From positions 372,001 through 436,000 of the forward strand of contig NZ_FOCF01000002.1 in NCBI RefSeq assembly GCF_900110035.1: a stretch of 64,000 bases of DNA, read 5' to 3'. This document shows, in pieces, positions 48,765 to 56,947 of the stretch. Under the pieces are notes generated by a model. The model did no database searches, had not been told where the DNA came from, and was given only the letters and a program-made list of their open reading frames with translations. Both the position numbers and the translations under genes were made by a program. Origin of the DNA: Sphingomonas gellani (lineage in GTDB: Bacteria; Pseudomonadota; Alphaproteobacteria; Sphingomonadales; Sphingomonadaceae). Within the stretch, counting starts at the first letter, position 1; each line of letters begins with the position of its first letter.

Positions 48765-49748
48765 TTACTCCGCCGTCAGTTCGCGCAGCGTCGCGATCAG
48801 CGTGCGACGGGCGAGGGGGATCTTGAAATCGTTGTGGCCATAGCCCTGTGCATCGCGAAACAGCGCATCCGCCGCCGCGCCAAACGCCGCATCGGATGGT
48901 GCCTGGCCGACCAGCGCCGCCTCCACCGCGTCATCGCGCCACGGCATCGGGCCGAGGCCGCCGAACGCCAACGCGGCATGCGCAATGCGCCCGTCCTCCA
49001 CCGTCACCACGCCGGCGACCGACACCAGCGCGAACGCGTAGGAGGCACGGTCGCGCACCTTGCGGTATACATGGCGCGCGCCCTCGACAGGCGCGGGCAG
49101 CTCGACATGGGTGATCAGCTCGCCCGGCTCCAGCACCGTCTCGATGTGCGGCGTGTCGCCCGGCAGGCGGTAGAAGTCGTGGATGGAGATGCGCCGCTTG
49201 TCGCCATCCTTTTTCAGCGTGACGACCGTCGCATCCAGCGCCCGCATCGCCACCGCCATGTCGCTCGGGTGCGTGGCGATGCAATGCTCGCTGGTGCCCA
49301 GCACTGCCAGCACGCGGTTGAACCCGCCCATCGCGCTGCAACCGGTGCCCGGCTCACGCTTGTTACAGGGGGATGCCAGATCGTAGAAATAATAACAGCG
49401 CGTGCGTTGCAGCAGGTTGCCGCCCGTCGACGCCTTGTTGCGCAGCTGTCCCGACGCGCCAGCCAGCAACGCGCGGCTCAGCACTTCGTACTTCTCGATG
49501 ACGCGACGGTCGGCGGCCAGGTCGCTGTTCGGCACCAGCGCGCCGATGGTCAGACCGCCATCCTCGCGCTCCTCGATCTCGGCCAGTGGGAGGCGGCTGA
49601 TGTCGACCAGCTTTTCCGGCGTCTCCACCTGCAGCTTCATCAGGTCGAGCAGGTTGGTGCCGCCCGCGATAAAGACACAGCCGTCGGCGTCGTTGTCGCG
49701 CACGGCCTGTTCGGCAGTGTCCGCGCGGGCGTAGGTGAAGCTCCTCAT
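48765..49748 (-). CDS. paoB: PaoB-like FAD-binding subunit
   Basis: 327 residues. CO-dehydrogenase-flavoprotein fold: [35 protein letters not shown] (FAD pyrophosphate loop), [13 protein letters not shown]. The segment [34 protein letters not shown] carries extra cysteines matching the additional [4Fe-4S] cluster of E. coli Pao[17 protein letters not shown] and the C-terminal CO_deh_flav_C domain follow. It passes electrons between the Moco subunit and the [2Fe-2S] subunit. Its ATG overlaps the paoA stop by 4 nt. Confidence 0.93.
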   Translation of the reverse strand: MRSFTYARADTAEQAVRDNDADGCVFIAGGTNLLDLMKLQVETPEKLVDISRLPLAEIEEREDGGLTIGALVPNSDLAADRRVIEKYEVLSRALLAGASGQLRNKASTGGNLLQRTRCYYFYDLASPCNKREPGTGCSAMGGFNRVLAVLGTSEHCIATHPSDMAVAMRALDATVVTLKKDGDKRRISIHDFYRLPGDTPHIETVLEPGELITHVELPAPVEGARHVYRKVRDRASYAFALVSVAGVVTVEDGRIAHAALAFGGLGPMPWRDDAVEAALVGQAPSDAAFGAAADALFRDAQGYGHNDFKIPLARRTLIATLRELTAE

Positions 49749-50275
49749 GCCGCGACCTCCCGCTCCGGCTGGCGCTGTTCATCGGACAGGCCGGCTACCT
49801 CCGCGATGGCGTCGACGATGTTGGGATAGGCGGCACAGCGACAGATGTTGCCGCTCATCCGCTCGGAAATCTCGTGATCGTCCAACGGCGCGTCGGTCAG
49901 GTCGGCGGACACGTGCGAGGGCCAACCCTTCTTCGCCTCGTCCAGCATGCCGACCGCCGAACAGATCTGGCCCGGCGTGCAGTACCCGCACTGGTATCCG
50001 TCATGGCTGACGAACGCGGCCTGCAACGGGTGCAGCTTGTCCGGCTGACCTAGGCCCTCGATCGTCACGATCTCGTCGTCCTGGTGCATCACCGCCAGCG
50101 TCAGGCAGCTGTTGATGCGGCGTCCGTTGACCAGCATCGTGCACGCGCCGCACTGGCCATGGTCGCACCCCTTCTTGCTGCCCGTCAGCCCCAGATGCTC
50201 GCGCGCCAGGTCGAGCAGGCTGGTGCGAATGTCCGCCTCGACCTCATGATGCTGGCCGTTGATGGTGAAATGCAT
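49745..50275 (-). CDS. paoA: PaoA-like [2Fe-2S] subunit
   Basis: 176 residues, two [2Fe-2S] clusters. The plant-type ferredoxin cluster is [22 protein letters not shown] and the second cluster is [13 protein letters not shown]...[19 protein letters not shown] 50275 starts [33 protein letters not shown]. coli PaoA has a long Tat leader that exports the complex; no leader is present here, because upstream of ATG 50275 the frame has no RR motif. The enzyme is therefore predicted to be cytoplasmic. First gene of the operon paoA-paoB-paoC-xdhC-mocA. Confidence 0.93.
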   Translation of the reverse strand: MHFTINGQHHEVEADIRTSLLDLAREHLGLTGSKKGCDHGQCGACTMLVNGRRINSCLTLAVMHQDDEIVTIEGLGQPDKLHPLQAAFVSHDGYQCGYCTPGQICSAVGMLDEAKKGWPSHVSADLTDAPLDDHEISERMSGNICRCAAYPNIVDAIAEVAGLSDEQRQPEREVAA

Positions 50276-50344
50276 GATCTGCCCCGATTGCCTTTGCAAC
50301 GTAACGCGGTGGCGCGACACGGTTTCCGTGATGAGGGCATGAGA

Positions 50345-51355
50345 ATGATTCGCAACGAAAATACCGCCTCGGACCACCCGCTGTCGCCGCCGATCCTGAT
50401 CGCGCATCGCGGTGCCAGCGGCATGCGGCCCGAACATACCCTGGCCGCCTATGACCTCGCCATCGACCAGGGTGCCGACTTCATCGAACCCGATCTGGTA
50501 CCGACGCGCGACGACGTGCTGGTCGCCCGGCACGAGAACGAGATCGGCGGCACCACAGACGTCGCGGATCATCCCCAATTCGCTGGCCGACGCACCACGA
50601 AGCTGATCGACGGCCGTTCGGTCACGGGGTGGTTCACGGAGGATTTCACGCTGGCGGAACTGAAGACGCTGCGCGCCCGCGAACGCCTGCCCGACCTGCG
50701 TCCCGACAGCGCCGCGCATGACGGCCGCTATGCCGTCCCGACCCTGGCGGAGATCATCGCACTGGCGCTCAGGCGTTCGGCCGACACCGGTCGCACCATC
50801 GGCATCTATCCCGAAACCAAGCACCCCAGCTATTTCGCGGCGATCGGCAATCCCGTCGACGCGCTGCTGGTCCACCAGCTGCACGCGGCCGGCTGGACCG
50901 GCCCGGATGCGCCGGTGTTCATCCAGTCGTTCGAGGTGGGCAATCTGCGTCGCCTCAGCCGCATCACGAACATACGCCTGATCCAGCTTGTCGACGCGGC
51001 GGGCGGCCCGGCGGATGAGACGTGGCCCAGCTATGCGGCGATGCTGACGCCGGACGGGCTGCGCGACATCGCGGGCTATGCCTATGGCATCGGCCCCGCC
51101 AAGGCGCAGCTATGGACCGGGGACACCCCGTCCGGCCTTGTCCGCGATGCGCACGCGGCCGGATTGCGCGTGCATCCCTGGACCTACAGGCGCGAGAACG
51201 CATTTCTGCCCGCCCGATACCGGCATGGATCGCAGGCCGGCGCGTCGGGGGACCTGCTGGCCGAATTGCGGGCGGCGCTCCTGCTTGGAATTGACGGCTT
51301 TTTCACCGATCATCCCGACATTGGCGCCCAGGCGCTTTGCCGAAAGGACCCTTGA
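50345..51355 (+). CDS. Glycerophosphodiester phosphodiesterase (GlpQ-like)
   Basis: About 336 residues. Cleaves glycerophosphodiesters to an alcohol and glycerol-3-phosphate. GDPD motifs are LIAHRGASGMRPEHTLAAYDLAIDQGADFIEPDLVPTRDDVLVARHENEI (His-Arg-Gly and the Glu-Asp metal site), IGIYPETKHPSYFA (metal Glu), FIQSFEVGNL, and the C-terminal GIDGFFTDHPD. The insertion and spacing are those of periplasmic GlpQ, yet no signal peptide is visible. ATG 50345 has GAGG 7 nt before it; ATG 50339 is the alternative. It is divergent from paoA. Confidence 0.92.
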   Translation: MIRNENTASDHPLSPPILIAHRGASGMRPEHTLAAYDLAIDQGADFIEPDLVPTRDDVLVARHENEIGGTTDVADHPQFAGRRTTKLIDGRSVTGWFTEDFTLAELKTLRARERLPDLRPDSAAHDGRYAVPTLAEIIALALRRSADTGRTIGIYPETKHPSYFAAIGNPVDALLVHQLHAAGWTGPDAPVFIQSFEVGNLRRLSRITNIRLIQLVDAAGGPADETWPSYAAMLTPDGLRDIAGYAYGIGPAKAQLWTGDTPSGLVRDAHAAGLRVHPWTYRRENAFLPARYRHGSQAGASGDLLAELRAALLLGIDGFFTDHPDIGAQALCRKDP

Positions 51356-51359
51356 GCCC

Positions 51360-51641
51360 ATGCGTATCCGTGCCCTTCTCCCGACCCTGTGCGTGCTGCC
51401 GATGACCGCCGGCTGCGTCAGCACTGCCGCCAGCGTGGTGAAGGCACCGTTCCAGGCGGCGGGCAAGGTCGTCGACTGGAGCACCACCAGCCAGGAAGAG
51501 GCCGACCGCAACTACGGCCGCAAGATGCGCAAGCAGGAGGCGAAGGAGGGGCGCGAACGGCGTGAGTTCGAGAAGCAGTGCCACAAGCATCCCGACGACC
51601 AGCGCTGCGGCAGCTATGCGGGCTATCGCGCCGGCAATTGA
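51360..51641 (+). CDS. Small basic lipoprotein
   Basis: 93 residues starting 4 nt after the phosphodiesterase stop. The lipoprotein signal has lipobox MTAGC (Cys at residue 19). The mature part is charged and helical (EEADRNYGRKMRKQEAKEGRERREFEKQCHKHP) with two Cys near the end (QCHKHP, DQRCGSY) that could form a disulphide. No family recognised; small charged lipoproteins of this look are frequent in sphingomonads. Its 3' end overlaps the convergent DUF2459 gene by 19 nt. Confidence 0.75.
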   Translation: MRIRALLPTLCVLPMTAGCVSTAASVVKAPFQAAGKVVDWSTTSQEEADRNYGRKMRKQEAKEGRERREFEKQCHKHPDDQRCGSYAGYRAGN

Positions 51642-52375
51642 GGGGGGCCGCCCGGCGGTGGGAACCAGCCCAGCACCGTGATGGGGAAGGGGGTCCAGCG
51701 CCCGACCCTGACCCCCGCATGGCGCAGCGCGCTGCCGGTCCAGGCGTTGCAGGTGCGCAGCGCGTCGTAATGCCCGCTCGCCTCGTAGAATGCATCGTAC
51801 CGGTCGTACCCGCGATGCCGCGCGCCACCCGGGCGGATGCTGGCGGCGACGAAGCGGACCAGCCGCCCATATTCCTCCGGCCTCAGCACGATGCGCCGCG
51901 TGCCGTTGACCGCGTCGGGGCGGGGTTGCGGCACATGCTCCACATGTACCAGCGTCCGGTCGCTGCCCAGCCCGGCGTGCAGCACCGTGGCCAGGCGCAG
52001 GTCGGACCAGTTCGGCGTGTCGAGAAAGAACGCCGCTTCTCCCCAGCCCACCGCCAGCCAGGGGTAGCCGGCAAAGCGCGGATCGGCCAGATCGCGGGCC
52101 GGTGTCAGGGGTGACAGGTCCAGCCCCGCCGCCCGTTTCGGCAGCACCAGGTCGGTGTGGATGCCGTTGTCTTCCAGATAGATGGTGACGCCCTCGTCCG
52201 GCTGCCGCCACTCGCCATTCGCCGCCAGCGCGCCTCCGGTCAGGCCCGCCGCCACATAGCCGAACACCGCGATTGCCATCGCCAGCAGCACGCCCTTGCC
52301 GGCCCGCCACGCCCGCCTGCCGGGCCTCCCCCGTCCATTTCGCTCCGCCACCGGATCATGATAGATCAATGCCAT
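51623..52375 (-). CDS. DUF2459 (TIGR02117) family protein
   Basis: About 250 residues. One N-terminal transmembrane helix (GVLLAMAIAVFGYVAAGLTGG) is followed by a periplasmic domain with the DUF2459 blocks TIYLEDNGIHTDLVLPKRA, WLAVGWGEAAFFLDTPNWSDLRLATVLHAGLGSDRTLVHVEHV and TCNAWTGSALRHAGVRVGRWTPFP. The conserved His and Cys residues suggest a papain-like (NlpC/P60-related) fold, which is inference. ATG 52375 is the likelier start; an in-frame ATG exists at 52393. It is divergent from phhA with overlapping leaders. Confidence 0.85.
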   Translation of the reverse strand: MALIYHDPVAERNGRGRPGRRAWRAGKGVLLAMAIAVFGYVAAGLTGGALAANGEWRQPDEGVTIYLEDNGIHTDLVLPKRAAGLDLSPLTPARDLADPRFAGYPWLAVGWGEAAFFLDTPNWSDLRLATVLHAGLGSDRTLVHVEHVPQPRPDAVNGTRRIVLRPEEYGRLVRFVAASIRPGGARHRGYDRYDAFYEASGHYDALRTCNAWTGSALRHAGVRVGRWTPFPITVLGWFPPPGGPPQLPAR

Positions 52376-52391
52376 GGCAGAGGAAACGCAC

Positions 52392-53243
52392 ATGCTCGAC
52401 TCGCCCCCGCCGGGCGCGCGGGCCGACTGGACGGTCGATCAGGACTGGTCGCACTATACCGCGGAGGAGCACGCCACCTGGGACACGCTGTTCGCGCGCC
52501 AAGCGAAGCTGCTGCCCGGCCGCGCGTCGGAGGCGTATCTGCGCGGGCTGGACGTGCTGAAGCTGTCGCGCCCCGGCATTCCCGATTTCGAGGAGCTGTC
52601 CGACCGGTTGATGAAACTGACCGGCTGGCAGGTGGTGGCCGTGCCCGGCCTGGTTCCCGACGACGTGTTCTTCGACCACATGGCCAATCGCCGCTTCGTC
52701 GCGGGCAACTTCATCCGCCGCCCGGACCAGCTCGACTATCTCCAGGAACCCGACGTCTTCCACGACGTGTTCGGGCATGTGCCGATGCTCGCCGATCCGG
52801 TGTTCGCCGACTATCTGGCCGCATACGGCCGTGGTGGGCAGCGGGCGCTGGGCCTGGACGCGCTGAAGTATCTGGGCCGCCTCTACTGGTACACGGTGGA
52901 ATTCGGCCTGGTCGCGGAGCCGGAGGGGATGCGCATCTATGGCGCGGGCATCGTGTCCAGCTTTTCCGAAAGCCGTTTCGCGCTCGACGATCCCAGTCCC
53001 AACCGGATCATGCTCGACCTGGCGCGGGTGATGCGGACCGAATACCGGATCGACGATTTCCAGCAGAACTATTTCGTCATCCCCAGCTTCGACGAGCTTC
53101 TGCGCCTGACGGTGGAGACGGACTTCGCCCCCCTTTACGACACGTTGAAGCAGCAGCCGGACATTCCGGTGGCGCAGATCGTGCCCGGGGACGACGTGCT
53201 GACCCACGGCACGCAGGATTACGCGCGCGGCAAGGCCGCTTGA
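52392..53243 (+). CDS. phhA: Phenylalanine-4-hydroxylase
   Basis: 283-residue aromatic amino acid hydroxylase. Converts phenylalanine to tyrosine with Fe(II), tetrahydropterin and O2. Iron ligands His124 and His129 (DVFHDVFGHVPML) and Glu170 (RLYWYTVEFGLV) are present. QVVAVPGLVPDDVFFDHMANRRFVAGNFIRRPDQLDYLQEPD is the pterin-side region. Bacterial length, without the eukaryotic regulatory domain. ATG 52392 has GAGGA at 7-nt spacing, better than ATG 52374. No pterin-carbinolamine dehydratase gene is adjacent. Confidence 0.95.
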   Translation: MLDSPPPGARADWTVDQDWSHYTAEEHATWDTLFARQAKLLPGRASEAYLRGLDVLKLSRPGIPDFEELSDRLMKLTGWQVVAVPGLVPDDVFFDHMANRRFVAGNFIRRPDQLDYLQEPDVFHDVFGHVPMLADPVFADYLAAYGRGGQRALGLDALKYLGRLYWYTVEFGLVAEPEGMRIYGAGIVSSFSESRFALDDPSPNRIMLDLARVMRTEYRIDDFQQNYFVIPSFDELLRLTVETDFAPLYDTLKQQPDIPVAQIVPGDDVLTHGTQDYARGKAA

Positions 53244-53256
53244 GGGAGAGCGCATC

Positions 53257-53637
53257 ATGCCCGTACTCGGCATCGGCGGCCTGTTCTTTCGCGCCCGCGA
53301 TCCTGACGCGCTGACCGCCTGGTACAAACGGCATCTGGGCGTCGGGCCGGGCTGCGCCGCACCCGGAGCGGGCGTGGCGGACGAGTGGACCTGGGGCGTG
53401 CAGGGCGGCCCCGTCGCGTTCCAGCCCTTTCCCGCCGACAGCGACTATTTCGCGGCCGACAAGGCATGGATGCTCAACCTGCGCGTGTCGGGGCTGGACG
53501 CGATGCTCGACGACCTGCGGGCCGGGGGCGTAGAGGTCATCACCAGCCCCGACTGGGACCAACCCGGCGTCGGCCGCTTCGCCCGCATCCACGACCCGGA
53601 AGGAAACGCGGTCGAATTGTGGGAGCCGGCGGGCTGA
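53257..53637 (+). CDS. VOC (glyoxalase-fold) family protein
   Basis: 126 residues with one vicinal-oxygen-chelate fold: GIGGLFFRARDPDALTAWYKRHLGVG, WMLNLRVSGLDAMLDDLRAGGVEV and RFARIHDPEGNAVELWEPAG. The final Glu in AVELWEP is the usual metal ligand; the first His of glyoxalase I is not evident. ATG 53257 follows GAGGGAGAG. Only 13 nt after phhA, so possibly co-transcribed, but its substrate is unknown. Confidence 0.87.
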   Translation: MPVLGIGGLFFRARDPDALTAWYKRHLGVGPGCAAPGAGVADEWTWGVQGGPVAFQPFPADSDYFAADKAWMLNLRVSGLDAMLDDLRAGGVEVITSPDWDQPGVGRFARIHDPEGNAVELWEPAG

Positions 53638-53898
53638 TCGATGGGGGCTGGATTGGGGATGGATTCAGCGTGAACTTCCGGCGTGTATTCGGAGACGGAT
53701 CGACAGCCGCCTGCAACTAAAGGATCAGCGGCTCGTCAAACGCCCCACCCCGAGGAGGAAGTACTCCGCCGACCAACGGCTCGCGTGTTCCAGTTACCAC
53801 CGAACCTGGCAGTGGCCACGTGAGACGCTGTGATCCGGGACACGAACGCATGCAAATCGCCGCCATCGGCTAAGTGGCCTGAATGGGGGGTGCGGAAC
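53638..53898. other. Intergenic stretch without recognisable genes
   Basis: Gap between the VOC gene and a convergent lipoprotein gene (with the hairpin below it exceeds 300 bp). GC and codon-like periodicity drop. No ORF, RNA or repeat is supported here. Confidence 0.5.
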
Positions 53899-53933
53899 GG
53901 CAGCTATGCGGTGCGTCCGTTCGCATAGCTGCC
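53899..53933 (-). terminator. Perfect 12-bp hairpin after the lipoprotein gene
   Basis: GGCAGCTATGCG (53899-53910) and CGCATAGCTGCC (53922-53933) form a perfect stem with an 11-nt loop, 8 nt beyond the stop of the minus-strand gene at 53942. No strong T run follows on either strand, so it is terminator-like but unproven. Confidence 0.6.
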
Positions 53934-53941
53934 TCTACCTC

Positions 53942-54511
53942 CTACTGCTCCCAACTGCGCAGGTCGGCAGCCGCTTGATCGAAGAACGACGCAAGCGAAC
54001 CGACCTGATCATCTCGGAAGTGTACCGTCAGCACGAGATCGTCGAACGGCAGGTTCGCAGTGCAGAGCCCCGTTCTTGGATCTCCGCTGATGGCAGAACA
54101 ACTCGCCAGCGACGCTGGCGCTTTCTGACCGGCCGCTGCCGGCAAGTTGTAAGACCAGAAGACGCCATCGCTTACCTTGCGGAGCGGGCGACCGCGCCAG
54201 AGCAGCGGAGTGGCCGCACATACGGTCGAGTTTATGAGTGCCTGCGTTCCTGCAGCACGGGCGCACATCCTGTGCCTACTCGCTACGCCAATCAGAATCT
54301 GCTCCGGCAAGCGCGCTTGCGGATTGAGGTAGAAAGAGAACCCGTCGTCTGGGTTGAGGGGCTGAAGGAAGAACGGGGCGTCGCTGTCCGGGATGTCGTT
54401 CAGCTTGGGAATAGCGAAGACATGGCCTTCCAGCTTCCGCGTCGCAAAGGCCGAACAGGCACCAAGCGGGCTGACGCTCAACAAAATGGCTGCGGCGAAC
54501 CGGACCCTCAT
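53942..54511 (-). CDS. Putative lipoprotein of unknown function
   Basis: 189 residues. Signal with lipobox PLGAC (Cys at residue 19). The mature part has several Cys (MCARAAG, TVCAATP, ASCSAISGDPRTGLC) and the segments GHVFAIPKLNDIPDSDAPFFLQPLNPDDGFSFYLNP and LPFDDLVLTVHFRDDQVGSLASFFDQAAADLRSWEQ. No family recognised. Codon use is less GC-biased than in the flanking genes, suggesting accessory or recently acquired DNA. No good ribosome-binding site was seen, so the start is provisional. Confidence 0.65.
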   Translation of the reverse strand: MRVRFAAAILLSVSPLGACSAFATRKLEGHVFAIPKLNDIPDSDAPFFLQPLNPDDGFSFYLNPQARLPEQILIGVASRHRMCARAAGTQALINSTVCAATPLLWRGRPLRKVSDGVFWSYNLPAAAGQKAPASLASCSAISGDPRTGLCTANLPFDDLVLTVHFRDDQVGSLASFFDQAAADLRSWEQ

Positions 54512-54614
54512 ACGAGCATGCTAAGCGGCGAGCTTAAGGTCCGCAATCGGGCGGCGCATTGGCAATTTCCAATGTTCTGAACTGGGCGGGATTCGCCAGT
54601 CCGGTTTCGGGTGC

Positions 54615-54875
54615 TTAGCTGCCGATCCGCTTCCTGAGCCAAGAGCGGACTCCCGCGACCAGAATGTTGACGGTTAAGGCTAGCCCGATTGAGACAGCGA
54701 CCAAGACACCCATCATGATCCACAAGGGCGTGTAGTCGCCAACGCAGGTCGGTTTACGTCCCTCACATCCGCCACCGCCCATCATAGTTGCACCAAGCAC
54801 GACCATCGCGATCGGGGTCATAAGCATTATCGCGGTCAAACACCCCCAATTGGGTGGTCGCTTGTCATAGCTCAT
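54615..54875 (-). CDS. Small two-helix membrane protein of unknown function
   Basis: 86 residues: a short N-terminal stretch (SYDKRPPNWGC), a hydrophobic helix (LTAIMLMTPIAMVVLGATMMGGG), a loop with CEGRKPTCVGDY, a second helix (LWIMMGVLVAVSIGLALTVNILVAGV) and a basic tail (RSWLRKRIGS). Codon use is AT-richer than its surroundings, like the adjacent lipoprotein gene on the same strand. No family recognised. Confidence 0.62.
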   Translation of the reverse strand: MSYDKRPPNWGCLTAIMLMTPIAMVVLGATMMGGGGCEGRKPTCVGDYTPLWIMMGVLVAVSIGLALTVNILVAGVRSWLRKRIGS

Positions 54876-55020
54876 CCGGCAATCTTGATCAGCGAGGCGA
54901 GCGTCTGCAAGCGGACGAAAGCCAATGGCCAGCCCATTCGGCCGGCAGCAACCCCCGACCGGGCGACCGCCGGCGTCCAGCTAAATTGCCGCGCCCGAAG
55001 GCTAACCTGACCCATCACCC

Positions 55021-55971
55021 TCAGCTATCGGTCGCCCAGGCCTCCCGGTCGCCCTCAGCCGCCGCACCGCTCGCCGCCGCGACGCCGGCGGTCAGGCGCA
55101 CCACCGTCCAGTCGCCGCGCACGTCGGTTTCGTCCACCCGGCACCCGGCCGCGCGATAGGCCGCCGCGACCTCGTCGAACTGGCGCGACAACAGGCCGGC
55201 CAGCACGATCGTCGCAGTCGGCGCGGCGATGGCCGCGATCTCCGGCGCCATCGCGATCAGCGGGCCGGCCAGGATGTTGGCGACGATGAGGTCGAACTGT
55301 CCCGCATTGGCGATCGCCGCGTCGCGCGTGCCGTCCGCCACGACCAGATCGACGCGCGCGACCGCGTTGCGCTCCGCATTCTCGCGCGTCACGTCGATCG
55401 CGATGGGGTCGATGTCGGTCGCCATCACCGCCGCCTCGGGCCACAGCTCGCGTGCGGCGAAGGCAAGCAGGCCGGTGCCCGTGCCCAGGTCCACCACCCG
55501 CTCGAACCGCCGGTCCGCCAGGCGGTCCAGCATCGCCAGGCAACCCGCCGTGGTGCCATGATGCCCGGTGCCGAACGCCTGTCCCGCATTGATGAGGAAC
55601 GCGCGACCCCCCGCCGGAGCCTCCGCCGGAAACGCGTCGGTATGCACCACGAAGCGCCCTTCCCGGATCGGCTCCAGACCCGACTGGCTCATCGCCACCC
55701 AGTCCTCGGCGGTCAGCGGCATGATCGTCGGCGCGGTACCAGCCGCGCTCGGCACCAGCGCGGTCAGCGCCGCCAGCACGTCCGCGTCCGGCTCCGCGTC
55801 CATATACGCGTCCAGTCGCCAGCGCTCGACATCGTCCTCCACCTCCTCCGTGGTCATGAGCACGGCGTCGACGGCCATGTCCGACGCCGCGTCGATCGCC
55901 TCCGCCTCGGCACGGGTGCAGGGCAGGGTGACCTTCCAGCTGTCGGGCGCGGCCTGTGATTCAGCGGACAT
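55021..55971 (-). CDS. prmA: Ribosomal protein L11 methyltransferase
   Basis: 316 residues, SAM-dependent enzyme that trimethylates L11. N-terminal substrate-recognition domain (SWKVTLPCTRAEAEAI, WVAMSQSGLEPIREGRFVVHT), then the catalytic domain with NAGQAFGTGHHGTTAGCLAMLD, VVDLGTGTGLLAFAARELWPEAAVMATDIDPIAI (SAM motif I) and FDLIVANILAGPLIAMAPEI. The C-terminal tail after VRLTAG is Ala-rich and beyond the usual end. Start ATG 55971. It overlaps the upstream SDR gene by 11 nt. Confidence 0.95.
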   Translation of the reverse strand: MSAESQAAPDSWKVTLPCTRAEAEAIDAASDMAVDAVLMTTEEVEDDVERWRLDAYMDAEPDADVLAALTALVPSAAGTAPTIMPLTAEDWVAMSQSGLEPIREGRFVVHTDAFPAEAPAGGRAFLINAGQAFGTGHHGTTAGCLAMLDRLADRRFERVVDLGTGTGLLAFAARELWPEAAVMATDIDPIAIDVTRENAERNAVARVDLVVADGTRDAAIANAGQFDLIVANILAGPLIAMAPEIAAIAAPTATIVLAGLLSRQFDEVAAAYRAAGCRVDETDVRGDWTVVRLTAGVAAASGAAAEGDREAWATDS

Positions 55972-56680
55972 AGCTTGCTCCGTTCACGTCCAGCACCGCA
56001 CCCGTCATCGATGGCGGCGCGTCCAGCGTCAGATAGGTGGCGACTGAGGCGACCTCCGCCGGGTCCGCGACCTTGCCCAGCGGGATATCGGCGAGCAGCT
56101 TGTCGCCGCCACGACTGGCCAGATAATCGTCCGCCATGCCCGTCATGGTGAAACCCGGGCACACGGCAAAGGCCAGAATGCCCTCTCGTGCGTAACCGCG
56201 CGCGATCGTCTTGGTCATCGCCACCATGCCCGCCTTGGACGCGGCATAATGCCAGTGCGCGGGGCTGTCGCCGCGATAGGCGGCGCAGCTGGCAATGTTG
56301 ACGATGCGGCCGCCCGTGTACCCGTCGCGCGTGGTGCGCTCCTGCCAGTGACGCACGGCCAGCCGGCACAGTTGCGCCGAGGCGGTCAGGTTGATCCGCA
56401 TGGTCCGTTCCCACCCCGCCAGCCATTCGGCATCGTCGCCGTCCAGCGGGTTGGCCTCGAACACCCCGGCGTTATTGACCAGCGCATCGATGCGCCCGCC
56501 CGCCCGCTCCAGCGCGGCCGCCCATAGCCGGTCCGCGCCATCCGGCTCGTCCAGGTCGATGCCGATGCGCCCGTCCGCATCGCGGCTGGCATGGCCGATC
56601 ACGGTGGCGCCGCGTGCGGTCAGGCTGTCATGGATCGCAGCGCCGATGCCGCGGCTGGACCCGGTCAGGAGAATGGTCAT
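55961..56680 (-). CDS. SDR-family oxidoreductase (FabG-like)
   Basis: 239 residues. Classical SDR: TGSSRGIGAAI (cofactor), NNAGVFE, catalytic Ser in VNIASCAAYRG, Tyr-Lys in HYAASKAG, and CPGFTMTGM. The loss of a basic residue right after the first strand (ILLTGSSRGIG, later HASRDADG) leaves NADH or NADPH open. Substrate unknown. It is upstream of prmA in the same direction with an 11-nt overlap. The following 267 bp up to the chemoreceptor stop show no gene. Confidence 0.92.
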   Translation of the reverse strand: MTILLTGSSRGIGAAIHDSLTARGATVIGHASRDADGRIGIDLDEPDGADRLWAAALERAGGRIDALVNNAGVFEANPLDGDDAEWLAGWERTMRINLTASAQLCRLAVRHWQERTTRDGYTGGRIVNIASCAAYRGDSPAHWHYAASKAGMVAMTKTIARGYAREGILAFAVCPGFTMTGMADDYLASRGGDKLLADIPLGKVADPAEVASVATYLTLDAPPSMTGAVLDVNGASYVR

Positions 56681-56947
56681 CGCCGCGCCTTAAACGGCCA
56701 CGCCGCGTTGCGCCACGCCCTGAACGGCAAACCAATGTGGGAGCGTAGCTGCCCGCGCTGCGAGATATGGCGTCGACAACCTTAAGCCCGCCGCGCCCGT
56801 CAGAGGGGCGGTCGCGAACGGCCGCCGGACGACGCGATCACTCGACTTCGCTCAGTGAAGCACGCGGAGGTTGCGCCGAACCGCCTTCGCGAGGGTTCCG
56901 GGCGCGGCAGCGCCCACGCGCCGCCGACCCGGCCCACGCACACCCGG

